Shown: positions 45,101-54,719, numbered from the stretch's first letter. The stretch is DNA of 64,000 nucleotides from an uncultured Methanomicrobiales archaeon (GCA_903900025.1 CAIULN010000020.1:25304-89303); one strand, 5' to 3'. Notes: generated from the letters alone by a model not told the origin. A program made the numbers and translations.

Positions 45101-45810
45101 TCCGAGAGCGTTTCTTTTTCCGCGAAACAATCGCCACAATCCTTGCGCAGGAACCCGCACATGTTGCGGCTGCAAAGAACGGCATGCTTGCAGCACGTCA
45201 GGTGCTGGAGCGTTACATCGCACGGGACCCGTTTTTCTTAGCCACCCTCGAACCCTATGAACCTGATTCAGATGAACCACTGATTGCGAGAATGGTTCGT
45301 GCGGGAAAAAAGGCAGATGTCGGACCGATGGCGGCGGTTGCGGGGGCGATTGCATGGGCGGGTGTAGATGAGATGGTGGAGCACGGCGCCGCGTTCGGTG
45401 TCATCGATAATGGAGGCGATATCGCCCTGATCAGCGACCATAACGTCAGGGTTGGCGTGCATGCAGGGACCGCACCGATCTCGAACAGGGTGGCCTTTGT
45501 TGTACCTCCCCAGGACCGGGTACTGGGCATATGCACCTCATCCGCAACGGTTGGTCCTTCAGTCTCATTCGGTGTTGCCGATGCGGTAACCGTCTTTTCG
45601 CATGATGTGGCTCTTGCTGATGCATGGGCGACATCAGTCTGCAACCAGATCAGGGAACAGGACATTTCAGTGTTGTCAAGGCTTGATCCATCAGAGGTGA
45701 TCGGGGTATATGCAGTGATCGGGGCCCATACCGAACGTTGGGGTACCCTGCCTGCGCTGGCACCGGCAGTGGTTGATGAGCACCTGATCAGCGCCGGTGA
45801 TCGGCTATAG
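45097..45810 (+). CDS. UPF0280 (ApbE-like) protein
   Basis: The 237-residue protein shows ApbE-like UPF0280 blocks: FFRETIATILAQEP, GPMAAVAGAIAWAG, FGVIDNGGDIALIS and GICTSSATVGPSVSFG. UPF0280/COG2122 has been linked to homocysteine and persulfide metabolism in methanogens, and its place here, ATGA-coupled to the NIL-ferredoxin, supports that. The reaction is not known. The 3' end overlaps by 6 bases with a convergent hypothetical gene. Confidence 0.85.
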   Translation: MIRERFFFRETIATILAQEPAHVAAAKNGMLAARQVLERYIARDPFFLATLEPYEPDSDEPLIARMVRAGKKADVGPMAAVAGAIAWAGVDEMVEHGAAFGVIDNGGDIALISDHNVRVGVHAGTAPISNRVAFVVPPQDRVLGICTSSATVGPSVSFGVADAVTVFSHDVALADAWATSVCNQIREQDISVLSRLDPSEVIGVYAVIGAHTERWGTLPALAPAVVDEHLISAGDRL

Positions 45811-46239
45811 GAGGGATTCAATATACATGAGTCCGTCCTTGTAGGCATCTTCCCCGAGGAATGTGGCGACCGCGTGTTCACCGTCGCTGACAACTATCAC
45901 GGGCCTGTAATCGACAATTGCAAATATGATCTCAAGGAGCTCGGTTTCGTCAACAAGCAGGCCATCAAGAAGGGCTGATGCCGGTGAAAGCATCAGCCGT
46001 TCCATCGGGAAGTCCCCGGGTGTATCTTTGAAAAAATAATAAAAGACCTGAAAGGCATTGAGCAGATCTGACACCAGCAGGTCATCACGCACAGGACCAG
46101 AGAGCCCGTCCAGCCTTGTTGATAGCAGGGCAACATCCTCTCCACACTCATCGAGAATCTGATCGGCAATTTCAGCCAGTTCATAATAAGGTGCGGGTTG
46201 TGCGGGCGATTCCATCCTATTCCCGTTGATCCGATACAT
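45805..46239 (-). CDS. Hypothetical acidic protein, 144 aa
   Basis: I recognise no family. The protein is acidic and helical, with LADQ-type repeats absent and no cysteine cluster beyond a single Cys near the N-terminus (DECGED). The C-terminal part DYRPVIVVSDGEHAVATFLG is hydrophobic and well-formed, arguing for a real fold. It starts 71 bases before the divergent wHTH gene. An earlier start at the same frame is not available. Confidence 0.55.
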   Translation of the reverse strand: MYRINGNRMESPAQPAPYYELAEIADQILDECGEDVALLSTRLDGLSGPVRDDLLVSDLLNAFQVFYYFFKDTPGDFPMERLMLSPASALLDGLLVDETELLEIIFAIVDYRPVIVVSDGEHAVATFLGEDAYKDGLMYIESLL

Positions 46240-46310
46240 AAAAAAATCCTTTTGCTGATATAACCGACCATATAAAAAGATATATTCACGCCTGCGGGGA
46301 ATGATTACCA

Positions 46311-46586
46311 GTGAAAGACGAGAACATTGACTGGCTTGTCTACCATCTCCTCATACCGCAGGAGGCGGCATCACCGGAGGATCTTGCAACCAGAAGTGAT
46401 CTTGACCTCATAACGGTGACAAGATCACTTCAGCGCCTTGAAAAATATTTATTGATCGAAATGATTGACGGCAGGGCAAGAGTGCTTTCCTTTGCCAAGT
46501 CATTGATCCGCAGTCAGGTCAGGTATGAAGCAGACTTCCCGTATACGATTGAAAACGGAGTTATCACGCCAAAAAAGAAAGACTGA
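46311..46586 (+). CDS. Small winged-helix protein
   Basis: The 91-residue protein reads as a single winged helix: EDLATRSDLDLITVTRSLQRLEKYLLIEMIDGRARVLSF fits helix-turn-helix plus wing, followed by a short tail. It resembles the wHTH of TrmB/TFE-like archaeal proteins. It is the first gene of a five-gene run, 6 bases before aTrm56, and may regulate that run. Confidence 0.65.
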   Translation: MKDENIDWLVYHLLIPQEAASPEDLATRSDLDLITVTRSLQRLEKYLLIEMIDGRARVLSFAKSLIRSQVRYEADFPYTIENGVITPKKKD

Positions 46587-46592
46587 CCCCCC

Positions 46593-47117
46593 ATGGTACG
46601 TATTGTAATTCTCAGGATCGGTCACCGTCCTGAACGCGACCAGCGGGTGACCACTCATGTCGGACTTGCGGCGCGGGCCCTGGGTGCGGAGGGGATGTAC
46701 CTTGCCGAGGCTGATAATGGGGTTGTGCAAAGCATCACCGATGTCGTGACCCGCTGGGGAGGAACGTTCTTCTGTAAGGACAATATGAAGTGGCGACGGT
46801 GCATCAATGACTGGAAAGAGGGGGGCGGCACGGTTGTGCACCTGACGATGTACGGCCTGAACCTTCCCGAGGTGATCGATGAGATCAGGGGCAAAGACAA
46901 CGTCCTTGTCATTGTTGGAGCGGAGAAAGTGCCCGGAGAGATTTTCGGACTTGCAGATTACAACATCGCGGTTACCAGCCAACCCCATTCGGAAATTTCA
47001 AGCCTTGCTGTCTTTCTCGATCACCTGTTTTCAGGAACGGAACTGGCCGGACGATATGCTGACGCGAAAATCCGGATCATTCCGTCAAAAGCGGGAAAAA
47101 AAACGGAGGAGGTATGA
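46593..47117 (+). CDS. trm56: tRNA (cytidine-56-2'-O)-methyltransferase aTrm56
   Basis: The 174-residue SPOUT enzyme shows [20 protein letters not shown] at the N-terminus, [14 protein letters not shown], and the SAM-binding [22 protein letters not shown] and [16 protein letters not shown]. aTrm56 methylates the 2'-O of C56 in the T-loop of archaeal tRNA. It overlaps the next gene by 4 bases (ATGA), so it is translated together with the ATP-grasp protein. Confidence 0.95.
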   Translation: MVRIVILRIGHRPERDQRVTTHVGLAARALGAEGMYLAEADNGVVQSITDVVTRWGGTFFCKDNMKWRRCINDWKEGGGTVVHLTMYGLNLPEVIDEIRGKDNVLVIVGAEKVPGEIFGLADYNIAVTSQPHSEISSLAVFLDHLFSGTELAGRYADAKIRIIPSKAGKKTEEV

Positions 47118-48187
47118 AGGGGCGTGTGCTGGTCGCTGGGTTTACCACGCGGCATGTTGCGCAGTCAGCATTCCGCGCCGGATATCAGGTATATGCAGTC
47201 GATCATTTCTGTGATCAGGACCTGACCTGGTACACAGAAGACCGCATACGTTTTAATGAACTCGAAGACCTCCCTTCTGCAATCGAGGATATATGCCGCC
47301 AGTACCGGTTTGACCTTGTTGTGATGACCAGCGGCGCAGAAGATCTCGCAACAGGCCTTCCTGTTTGCGGTACTTCAAAAGAAAAGGTGATCCGGTTTCT
47401 CGATAAACTGGATATGCAGCATTTTTTTGAGGAGTTGGGAGTTCCTGTTGCCGGACTTGCAGAGGAGGGCGAGTATCCCGCAATGATCAAACCCCGCCGT
47501 GGTGCCGGAGGATGGCGCAATGCCATCATAAACAGTGCAGGGGAGACTGAAACATGGAGAGAACGGTATCCGGGCGTCAGGTACCTCAGACAGCGGTTGG
47601 TGAACGGTATGCCATCGAGTGTCTGCTGCGTTGCAGATGGTGTCCGTGCCCGGGCGATAGCCACCAACGAACAGTTGCTACGGGGTAAAGGGGAGTCTGC
47701 ATTCGGGTTCTGTGGATCAGTGACGCCCTGTGATCATCCGCAATCATCCCGCATGATTGCCATCGCAGAGACGATTGCAGCGGCAAGCGGCTGTTCCGGT
47801 ACAGTCGGCATTGATTTTGTCGCAGGAAAAGAACCCCATGTCATCGAGATAAATCCCCGGTTCCAGGCGACAGTTGATACGGTCGAAATGGCAATGGCGT
47901 GCAATATGTTCCGGCTCCATGTGGATGCCTGCAAAGGTATGGTTCCCGACAGGCCGCTCGTTCCCGCAATGTATGCCGCGCGACGTATCCTGTTTGCAGA
48001 AAAAGACAAAATTATCCGTACCAATCTCAAACAACTGTCTCCCATAATTGCGGATATTCCATGGCCTGAAACATTTTTTGAAGAAGAGCAGGCCATCACA
48101 AGTGTCTATGGCAGGGGTGAGACAAAAGAAGCGGCGCTCACGATACTGGATAAGAATATTACAACGGTTCAACAATATCTACGGTGA
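47114..48187 (+). CDS. ATP-grasp ligase of COG2232 type
   Basis: The 357-residue protein has a Rossmann-like start ([20 protein letters not shown]), the ATP-grasp lysine and loop in [15 protein letters not shown], and the metal-binding [18 protein letters not shown]. This matches an archaeal ATP-grasp group (COG2232) of unknown substrate. It is coupled to aTrm56 upstream and to TFE downstream (its stop and the TFE start share one base). A translation- or cofactor-related ligation is possible, but not shown. Confidence 0.75.
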   Translation: MKGRVLVAGFTTRHVAQSAFRAGYQVYAVDHFCDQDLTWYTEDRIRFNELEDLPSAIEDICRQYRFDLVVMTSGAEDLATGLPVCGTSKEKVIRFLDKLDMQHFFEELGVPVAGLAEEGEYPAMIKPRRGAGGWRNAIINSAGETETWRERYPGVRYLRQRLVNGMPSSVCCVADGVRARAIATNEQLLRGKGESAFGFCGSVTPCDHPQSSRMIAIAETIAAASGCSGTVGIDFVAGKEPHVIEINPRFQATVDTVEMAMACNMFRLHVDACKGMVPDRPLVPAMYAARRILFAEKDKIIRTNLKQLSPIIADIPWPETFFEEEQAITSVYGRGETKEAALTILDKNITTVQQYLR

Positions 48188-48717
48188 TGGATTCCGCAAA
48201 AGAAGTATTACATGATCCTGCAATACGTGCCTACCTGCACAGGTTGATTGGTGATGAGGGGCTCGACCTCCTGGAACGGTTTCCCGAAGAGGGGGAGCAC
48301 AGCGATGAAGACCTTGCAGCAAAAACCGGAATAAACTTAAATTCCGTCAGACACTCGCTGTACACCCTATATGAAAAACGGCTGGCGGAATATCATAGGA
48401 TAAAAAATAATGAGACCGGCTGGCTGACCTATCTCTGGCAACTCCGGATCGACAAGATCTACGATGCGGTCAGGGAAGACCTTGAACTGGTGCTTGACAA
48501 ACTGGAACACCGTGCGCAATTCGAAGAAGAGAACGATTTTTACATCTGCAAGGAATGCGGTATCATCTATCCCTTTGCCCGTGCACTGGAAGCCGAGTTC
48601 AAATGTCCCGAATGTGAGAAAGCGATCACTCACTTTGACAACGAAGCGCTTCTTATTGCCCTCAAACAGCGGGTTAATAATATCAAAGAGTCGCTCGGTC
48701 ATGCCCAGTCCTCGTAA
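48187..48717 (+). CDS. tfe: Transcription factor E (TFE alpha)
   Basis: The 176-residue protein has an N-terminal winged helix (GLDLLERFPEEGEHSDEDLAAKTG to TYEKRL), a coiled-coil-like linker and a C-terminal zinc ribbon, with ligands in FYICKECGIIYPF and EFKCPECEKAITHF. This is archaeal TFE, which helps open promoters with TBP, TFB and RNA polymerase. ATG 48187 is used; GTG 48184 is one codon earlier. The next gene starts 17 bases before its stop. Confidence 0.95.
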   Translation: MDSAKEVLHDPAIRAYLHRLIGDEGLDLLERFPEEGEHSDEDLAAKTGINLNSVRHSLYTLYEKRLAEYHRIKNNETGWLTYLWQLRIDKIYDAVREDLELVLDKLEHRAQFEEENDFYICKECGIIYPFARALEAEFKCPECEKAITHFDNEALLIALKQRVNNIKESLGHAQSS

Positions 48718-49201
48718 ACACTACGAGACGATGCTGCGGGATGCAGGTTGTGATCCCCGCGTGATCGCACACTGCCACGCAGTGACGGATTACGCCCTTG
48801 ACCTTGCCGGAAATAATCCCCTCGTCAACCGCGGACTGCTCGAAAAAGGAGCAATGCTCCACGATATCGGGCGCGGCACAACCCATTCCATCTTTCATGC
48901 GCAGGCCGGTGCTGACCGATGCCGCGCCCTTGGACTATCTGAACCGGTCGCCAGAATTATTGAATGCCATACGGGTGCCGGGATCAGTGCTGATGAATGC
49001 ACGCTTCTTGGTCTGTTGCCCCGTGACTGCATCCCCCGCACCATTGAAGAGCGGATTGTCGCCCATGTCGACAATCTGATGAAAGGAACAAGGCCTGTTA
49101 TTATTGACAAGACAATCGGTTCTGCCATCCACCTGAATAAAAAGGCGAGGCGCCGGATATACCATCTTGCACTCGATGTTGAAAATCTCTGTAAAAACTG
49201 A
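48701..49201 (+). CDS. HD-domain phosphohydrolase (TIGR00295 family)
   Basis: The 166-residue protein has HD motifs: HCHAVTDYALDLA, GAMLHDIGRGTTHS (the HD pair) and IECHTGAGIS, then AHVDNLMKG. This archaeal group is uncharacterised, probably a phosphohydrolase on a nucleotide. ATG 48701 is chosen because the protein family begins at MPSPRKHYETMLRDAG; the frame upstream is antisense in content and overlaps TFE. It ends the five-gene run. Confidence 0.82.
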   Translation: MPSPRKHYETMLRDAGCDPRVIAHCHAVTDYALDLAGNNPLVNRGLLEKGAMLHDIGRGTTHSIFHAQAGADRCRALGLSEPVARIIECHTGAGISADECTLLGLLPRDCIPRTIEERIVAHVDNLMKGTRPVIIDKTIGSAIHLNKKARRRIYHLALDVENLCKN

Positions 49202-49218
49202 AATTATTTAAAAAAAAT

Positions 49219-49719
49219 TCAGATGATTACCTGTTTTACCTGCGGAAGTGCACGGATCTTTTCAACAATCCCAGGGGGGAGCGGGTCTTCGACAATGATG
49301 ACCAGTTTGGGCTCTTCAGAGAGGTAAGGGTCGGTGACAAAGATCTGGCGGATAGAGAGACGGTACTCGGAGAGAACCAGTACGGTAGCACCAACAATCC
49401 CGCGCTCGGTTGCATTCTTGGGCAGGACCGTGATGACGGAAAAGCCAAGCGCCTCTGCCACATGGCTCAAATCCGGTGTCGCCCGCATATTGACAAAAAT
49501 CTCGCGGAGCATGGGGCGTTCGAGGATCCGGTGCGCAGTCGAGTCAACAACCCGGCGGTCCGAACCTATTGCCTTGGCAACCGCCGTTGCAGGTACTTCG
49601 ATGCCATTGCAGCTGATCCTGCCGTCATCCGTGACACCGAATCCATTCTGTAAGAGGAACCTCACGACGCGGCTCTGGGAGGGAGAGTCGGCAAATTCAT
49701 GGATGATATCTGACCACAT
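49219..49719 (-). CDS. ACT-domain regulator of amino acid metabolism (COG2150)
   Basis: The 166-residue protein joins an N-terminal helical domain (FLLQNGFGVTDDGRI, DSTAHRILERP) to a C-terminal ACT domain (LGFSVITVLPKNATERGIVG to LPQVKQVII). COG2150 proteins are thought to sense an amino acid. I chose ATG 49719 (MWSDIIHEFADSPSQSRV); the longer frame to 49854 has no similarity. It is convergent with the HD-domain gene, 17 bases apart. Confidence 0.8.
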   Translation of the reverse strand: MWSDIIHEFADSPSQSRVVRFLLQNGFGVTDDGRISCNGIEVPATAVAKAIGSDRRVVDSTAHRILERPMLREIFVNMRATPDLSHVAEALGFSVITVLPKNATERGIVGATVLVLSEYRLSIRQIFVTDPYLSEEPKLVIIVEDPLPPGIVEKIRALPQVKQVII

Positions 49720-49946
49720 ACAAAGCACTGGGCATGACGTATATAAATATACATCTATGTTGGTTGATCGGCATTCTGATGGAGATACTGATGAAAACAA
49801 ATCCGTCGTGAACATAAAAACGGCTTTCTTCGGGAGGTTATTTAATCCATCCATTATGTATCCATTTTTTTAAAGAGACAGTATTCAAAAAAGGATGGTG
49901 TTACATAAATTTCTTTAACATAGACAACCTCTTTGTTATAGCACGG

Positions 49947-50031
49947 GCGAGGGTTGCCAAGCCAGGTCAAAGGCGCTGGCTTGAGGGGCCAGTCGCGCAG
50001 GCGTTCGAGGGTTCAAATCCCTTCCCTCGCA
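49947..50031 (+). tRNA. tRNA-Leu(GAG)
   Basis: GCGAGGG (49947-49953) pairs with CCCTCGC (50024-50030), and A50031 is the discriminator. The anticodon stem CTGGC/GCCAG (49976-49980 with 49988-49992) encloses TTGAGGG with anticodon GAG at 49983-49985. The long variable arm (TCGCGCAGGCGTTC) is typical of class II tRNAs. T-loop TTCAAAT is present. Confidence 0.96.
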
Positions 50032-50570
50032 TTGATTCTGTTTTCAATGGTCACGGTTAGGTGTGAAAATTATACTTTTGTGTTGTTGGAGGGTGTTGGC
50101 CAGGTTCATCCCGATTCCGGTAGGCAACGCTTCACCGTTACTCAAACATAGACCCCGGCTCTTTTCGTGCGTCAACCCCCGCTGTCCAGGACACCTGCCC
50201 GGCACACAGACATGAGAGGGGATACCCCTCCTGCCAGGGAGAGGAGGAGCCCTCTGAGACAATTGGGAGGTAGTCGCTCTTAGGAAGTGAGCAATGGGTC
50301 GGGGGGTCACGCGGGATCATGGTATGACCTCCGCACTCACCTCCCTTTATACAAGGGTGATCCTCCCCATGGCACATGACCCGGATTCTATTCCCACTCC
50401 GCTGTTCGTGCTTTTTGAGATCTCCCTAGTAAGCCCGGTTGAATAGAAATTCGGTGCCTCACATCGCTTGAAAGATTCATCGCGCTTCAGGAGTCAGGTC
50501 AGTTGAACAGGGTTTATACAAAACACGGATACTCAATGACGCCCGCACGTACAATCCGACCAAAAAAGAT
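50032..50570. other. G+C-rich intergenic region, possible structured RNA
   Basis: This 540-base gap lies between tRNA-Leu and a leftward secreted-protein gene. 50130-50420 is unusually G+C-rich for a spacer and can form several hairpins: GAGGGG/CCCCTC at 50216-50230 with a 3-base loop, GGTCAT/ATGATC-like arms near 50304-50329, and CCCTT/AAGGG near 50343-50356. Frames in it have no ribosome sites and no recognisable protein. I tested it by eye against SRP and RNase P RNA landmarks and did not find them, so I leave it unassigned. Confidence 0.35.
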
Positions 50571-51314
50571 TCAGGAGTGGAGTGCCGGGGCATCATAGGA
50601 CCCAATGCCGGTTTCCAGAGAGCCTTTCGCTGCAATCCAGCCATGGTGATCCCCGAACATCAGCACACTGATGGATGCGCGGTACTCATTTTCTGCAGGT
50701 CGGAAGATCTTCCAGGTATTCCTGCCAATTATTTCAGAACTGATCGTTACCCGTGCATCTGGAGGTGCTGAATAATCGGCATAGACAGTACTTAGGTAAC
50801 CATAACAGACACCTTTGCTAGGTGTTTCATTCACTGTGGCGGGGCAATCAACCGTTTGTATATCCTGCATTGGATGAAACACTGCATCATTGCCCTGCGG
50901 ATTTTGTGTATCAACCACCCGGGGGGATGTCGTTTGCAGCGATAGTTCGATTGCATATCCGTGCTTGGTTGTACCGTTCTGAACCGGCGCAATAACCGGG
51001 GTTTTTATCTCCACATATGTGCCTTTGTTTGAGCCGGTAAGCGTCGTTTTCCATTCTGGAGGAATCCCTTCAATTCCTCGCACACTGAACCGTTCGACAA
51101 CCGGTGAGTTGCCGGTTTTATACGATGGTACCGGAATGAACAGGGTTACATTCGAGAGAACTGAATCGGGAGAAATGGTACATGTGTACGAATACGTGCT
51201 CGTCAGCGATTCGCGGTATGCTTTTTCCACAAATGCATGGTAGGATACATTTGAGACAAACAGCACAAAGATGATGATGAACAGACCTGCTGCAGATTTT
51301 ATTACCTTATCCAT
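50571..51314 (-). CDS. Secreted or membrane-anchored hypothetical protein
   Basis: The 247-residue protein starts with a basic N-terminus and a hydrophobic helix (SAAGLFIIIFVLFVSNVSY), a signal peptide or anchor, then beta-rich sequence with N-glycosylation sequons (SNVTLF, QNGTTKH, VNETPS). Two cysteines lie in VDCPATVNETPSKGVCYGYL. I recognise no family. ATG 51314 is preferred to the upstream ATG at 51497, because the hydrophobic signal begins there and GGGGAACCC precedes it. Function unknown. Confidence 0.65.
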   Translation of the reverse strand: MDKVIKSAAGLFIIIFVLFVSNVSYHAFVEKAYRESLTSTYSYTCTISPDSVLSNVTLFIPVPSYKTGNSPVVERFSVRGIEGIPPEWKTTLTGSNKGTYVEIKTPVIAPVQNGTTKHGYAIELSLQTTSPRVVDTQNPQGNDAVFHPMQDIQTVDCPATVNETPSKGVCYGYLSTVYADYSAPPDARVTISSEIIGRNTWKIFRPAENEYRASISVLMFGDHHGWIAAKGSLETGIGSYDAPALHS

Positions 51315-51511
51315 CGGGTTCCCCTTTTCATGGCAATATTGCCCTGTGACGCAGGAAAAACGGTCCTGGTCTATATACTGGTACTCGAATCTTCCGCATG
51401 AAAAACTATCGCATCCGGTTGATCCACGTCTCAAAGCCTGTACTATTACTCCACATTGACCGTATTCGTGTTCAAGCGCCATGCCTTTATTCTGCAATAC
51501 GAAATCATGTT

Positions 51512-52789
51512 ATGATGACTCCCCTCGCATCGCTTGTGCTGAAAAACGTCTGCATTCCGAGTGGGCGAGTGGCAGACATTTCAGTCAGCGGGGGAACCGT
51601 GGCGCATCTCGGTTCCGCCCGTCCATCCAATACCACCATAGATTGCACAGGTTTTCTGGTGCTACCGGGAGCGATCGATATGCATGTACATATGCGTGGC
51701 GGGGTGCAATCGGAAAAAGAGGACTGGCAGAGCGGGAGCAGGAGTGCACTTGCGGGAGGGGTGACTGTCGTCGTTGACCAGCCCAATACCATCCCCCCAA
51801 TCACGACAGAATCGGCATTCCAAAACCGGCTGAAGGAAGCACAGGCGCATTCTTTTTGCCATTTTGCGATCAACAGCGGGGCGGACGTTAATACCCCGGT
51901 TGAATCGATGTGGAAGATCGGTGCTGCCGCCTTCGGGGAGATCTTTTTTGCACCTTCCAGTTATGGTGAAGCGATTGGGGAGGCTACCCTTGGACAGGTA
52001 CTGGAAAGGATCGGGGGGCTCAGGGCACTGGCGACCATCCATGCTGAAAGAATTTCACCTATACCGGACCGGGATCTCCGCTCTCATGATAAGGCACGTT
52101 CATCTGCAGGAGAAGCAGAAGCTGTTCATGCCGTGAACCGATGCAATCAATCCGGGTGCAAGGTGCACTTCTGTCATCTCTCCACGCCCGCTGCACTGGA
52201 TGCAGCGCTCGGTTCGGTGGAGGTGACACCCCATCACCTCTTCCTGTCACGAGAATTTTTCGGGCAGGACGATGCCTTTTTGAAGGTGAACCCACCCCTG
52301 CGGACGGAACGAGAGAGAAAAGCATTATGGGAACGATGGGGCCGCATCGATGTGATCGCATCCGACCACGCCCCCCACTCTATTGAGGAAAAACACGCAC
52401 CTTTCGTCGATGCACCCGCAGGCATCCCTGGTGTCGAGACCATGATGCCCCTTCTTGTCGCAAAGGTACTGGAACGGATCATTTCAGTTCCATCACTGAT
52501 CCAAAAAACAATGACCACCCCGGCAGCTCTCCTCGCAATTCCTGAAGCTGGATTTAATGTCGGCAACCGTGCGGATTTTGCACTGTATCCAAAAACAACG
52601 GTTCGGATAACCGCCGATACCCTCCACAGCAGATGCGGATGGACTCCCTATGAGAATTGCAGGGCCGTGTTCCCGGGAACCGTCGTTATGGACGGCTCAA
52701 TAATTTACCAGGACGGGGAATTTTTAAAAGGTTCACCGCAGTGGTTCCCGGGTCACGGTTATCGTAACGCCGATCGGCAGAGCACCTGA
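51512..52789 (+). CDS. pyrC: Dihydroorotase
   Basis: The 425-residue amidohydrolase has metal-binding VLPGAIDMHVHMRGG, the substrate-strand VVVDQPNTIPP, HFCHLSTPAAL and the catalytic VIASDHAPHS. This is the class I dihydroorotase closing the dihydroorotate ring in pyrimidine synthesis. Two ATGs (51512, 51515) give the same protein plus or minus a residue; the frame is open further upstream but without homology. The nearest pyrimidine gene here is pyrE at 58226. Confidence 0.95.
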   Translation: MMTPLASLVLKNVCIPSGRVADISVSGGTVAHLGSARPSNTTIDCTGFLVLPGAIDMHVHMRGGVQSEKEDWQSGSRSALAGGVTVVVDQPNTIPPITTESAFQNRLKEAQAHSFCHFAINSGADVNTPVESMWKIGAAAFGEIFFAPSSYGEAIGEATLGQVLERIGGLRALATIHAERISPIPDRDLRSHDKARSSAGEAEAVHAVNRCNQSGCKVHFCHLSTPAALDAALGSVEVTPHHLFLSREFFGQDDAFLKVNPPLRTERERKALWERWGRIDVIASDHAPHSIEEKHAPFVDAPAGIPGVETMMPLLVAKVLERIISVPSLIQKTMTTPAALLAIPEAGFNVGNRADFALYPKTTVRITADTLHSRCGWTPYENCRAVFPGTVVMDGSIIYQDGEFLKGSPQWFPGHGYRNADRQST

Positions 52790-52826
52790 GGTACACCACT
52801 CCCCCAAAACATAAATATCGTGGGCA

Positions 52827-52985
52827 CACAGGTGAAATGGTGCCGACATATGCGCTTCCATAGGTCCCCGGGTGATCGATTGGCATTCGCCTGGATATGA
52901 GCCGCGGGACAACCCGGTTGCGCGACAGGCACTGCCCGGCAGAGGGTTAATTCACAGGTGATGAACGGCCGCAAGCCACAGGTGA
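52827..52985. repeat. Three direct copies of CACAGGTGA
   Basis: CACAGGTGA occurs at 52827-52835, 52953-52961 and 52977-52985, all in the + direction, between pyrC and UPF0235. The last two are 24 bases apart. This could be a regulator-binding arrangement upstream of the UPF0235 gene or simply chance in a 240-base spacer. Confidence 0.3.
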
Positions 52986-53033
52986 TCCAGGTGTGTTAAT
53001 GCCGGGCAACAATATTCTCCTTTTAGGGATGGT

Positions 53034-53360
53034 GTGAATGTGCCTTCTTTTGGTGATGCGATGTCCGAGACAAAAAACGGAACAATCATCACAATCGAAG
53101 TGACTGCCGGCGGGAAAGATGATGTATTTCCGGCAGGGTTCAATGGATGGAGAAAATCCATCAGGTGCCGCGTTTCTGCTCCCTCAGTGGAGGGGAGAGC
53201 AAACCGGGCGGTGGTAGCCATCATTGCACAAACACTGGATCTGCCGGATCGTGCGGTGCAGATCCAAAGTGGTATAAAATCTCAGATAAAGCGGATCCTT
53301 ATTCTGGGGATAAATAAACCTGAACTTATTTTCAGATTACAATCCATGATACCATCCTGA
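53034..53360 (+). CDS. UPF0235 (DUF167) family protein
   Basis: The 108-residue protein has the DUF167 block ITIEVTAGGKDDVFPAGFNG and RCRVSAPSVEGRANRAVVAIIA, followed by VQIQSGIKSQIKRILILGI. The structure is a small alpha/beta protein of unknown function, widespread in archaea and bacteria. Translation starts at GTG 53034. It is followed by 126 bases before the TTG start of dnaG. Confidence 0.85.
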   Translation: MNVPSFGDAMSETKNGTIITIEVTAGGKDDVFPAGFNGWRKSIRCRVSAPSVEGRANRAVVAIIAQTLDLPDRAVQIQSGIKSQIKRILILGINKPELIFRLQSMIPS

Positions 53361-53486
53361 GTTGGTTCATGATGAAACCTGCTGGTATGTCCAAGGATAT
53401 CCTTTAAGTAATTTTACACAAAATATATTTTTTATACCTATGATCAGGCATTTCATCCATCGCATGATTCATGGGGGTGCATTTAC

Positions 53487-54719
53487 TTGTATTCACCGGA
53501 TACTACCAAGTACCTTATTCACATCAACCTTGCCGCGGAGGGGGTGGTCGAGAAACCCGATGTAGTGGGTGCCATATTTGGCCAGACTGAAGGGTTGCTC
53601 GGTGAAGACCTTGACCTGCGTGATTTACAACGAACCGGACGCGTCGGGCGGATCGATGTCCAGATAACGAGCAAGAAGGGCGAGACGAAGGGGGAGATCC
53701 TGATCTCCACATCGCTTGACCGGGCAGAGACTGCCATCCTTGCCGCATCGCTTGAGACTATCGATCGGGTCGGGCCCTGCGTTGCCCATGTGACCGTCGG
53801 TTCTATTGAGGACATCCGTGTCAGCAAGCGGAAAAAGATCGTTGATCGTGCAAAGGAGATCCTTATAGAGCGGTTCGATGATGGCACTATTGACACCAAT
53901 GAGCTCCTTGAAGATGTACGGCAGAGCCTGCGGATCGAAAAGATCGGATCCATTGGCGAAGAAAGGATGCCGGCCGGCCCGAACGTGCTGGATTCAGATG
54001 CGATCATTGTGGTCGAGGGAAGAGCGGATGTCCTGAACCTGCTGCGGTTCGGGATTAAGAATGCTGTTGCGGTTGAAGGTACCAATATTCCCAAAACGGT
54101 CATTGATCTCTGTGAAAAGAAGACCGCCACTGCATTTTTTGACGGGGATCGGGGCGGGGAACTGGTTCTTCGCGAACTTTTGCAGGTGGCAGACATTGAT
54201 TTTGTCGCATTCTCCCCCCGCTCAAAAAGTGTGGAGGACATGACACGCAAAGAAGTAATCAAGACGTTGCGGAACAAGGTACCGGTCGAATATATCCGGG
54301 AACACTATTTTGAGGATAGTGCAGAGCTTCCGCAGGTTCTCAACCCACTACGCGGACAGGAAGAGGCGGAATCCTCAGAAAAAAGTGGAAAATTCCTTCA
54401 TGCGGCAAAACGATCCCGGGAAGGTGCACAACGGATACCGCAGACATTGCGGGATCATATGGAGGATGTCCGTGGCCAGCATCTCGCACGCTTTCTTTCC
54501 TCCGATCTCATGATCGTACTGGAAATAAAATCAGATGAAATTGAAAAGACTGTCGAATCCATAGATGGCACTGTCAATGGGCTTGTTGTCGATCGCTCGG
54601 TTGACCAGAAACTCCTTGACCGGCTGGTTATGAAGGGACTGGAGTATGTGGCCGCACGTGATTTTAAGGGTATTATCAAGCGCCCGTTAAACATCAGGCT
54701 GATGAAAATGGGTTCATAA
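53487..54719 (+). CDS. dnaG: Archaeal DnaG-type primase
   Basis: The 410-residue protein begins with the archaeal DnaG N-terminal domain ([22 protein letters not shown]) and has the Toprim motifs [15 protein letters not shown] and [15 protein letters not shown]. In archaea this DnaG associates with the exosome rather than acting as the main replicative primase. The start is TTG 53487, with GGGGGTG six bases before; no ATG gives the full N-terminus. Confidence 0.95.
   Translation: MYSPDTTKYLIHINLAAEGVVEKPDVVGAIFGQTEGLLGEDLDLRDLQRTGRVGRIDVQITSKKGETKGEILISTSLDRAETAILAASLETIDRVGPCVAHVTVGSIEDIRVSKRKKIVDRAKEILIERFDDGTIDTNELLEDVRQSLRIEKIGSIGEERMPAGPNVLDSDAIIVVEGRADVLNLLRFGIKNAVAVEGTNIPKTVIDLCEKKTATAFFDGDRGGELVLRELLQVADIDFVAFSPRSKSVEDMTRKEVIKTLRNKVPVEYIREHYFEDSAELPQVLNPLRGQEEAESSEKSGKFLHAAKRSREGAQRIPQTLRDHMEDVRGQHLARFLSSDLMIVLEIKSDEIEKTVESIDGTVNGLVVDRSVDQKLLDRLVMKGLEYVAARDFKGIIKRPLNIRLMKMGS

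Noticed and set aside
50130..50420. SRP RNA or RNase P RNA after tRNA-Leu.
   Set aside because: The segment AGGAAGTGAGCAA resembles the SRP helix 8 motif at first sight, but the paired GUCAGG side is missing and it forms a plain hairpin instead; RNase P core motifs were not found.
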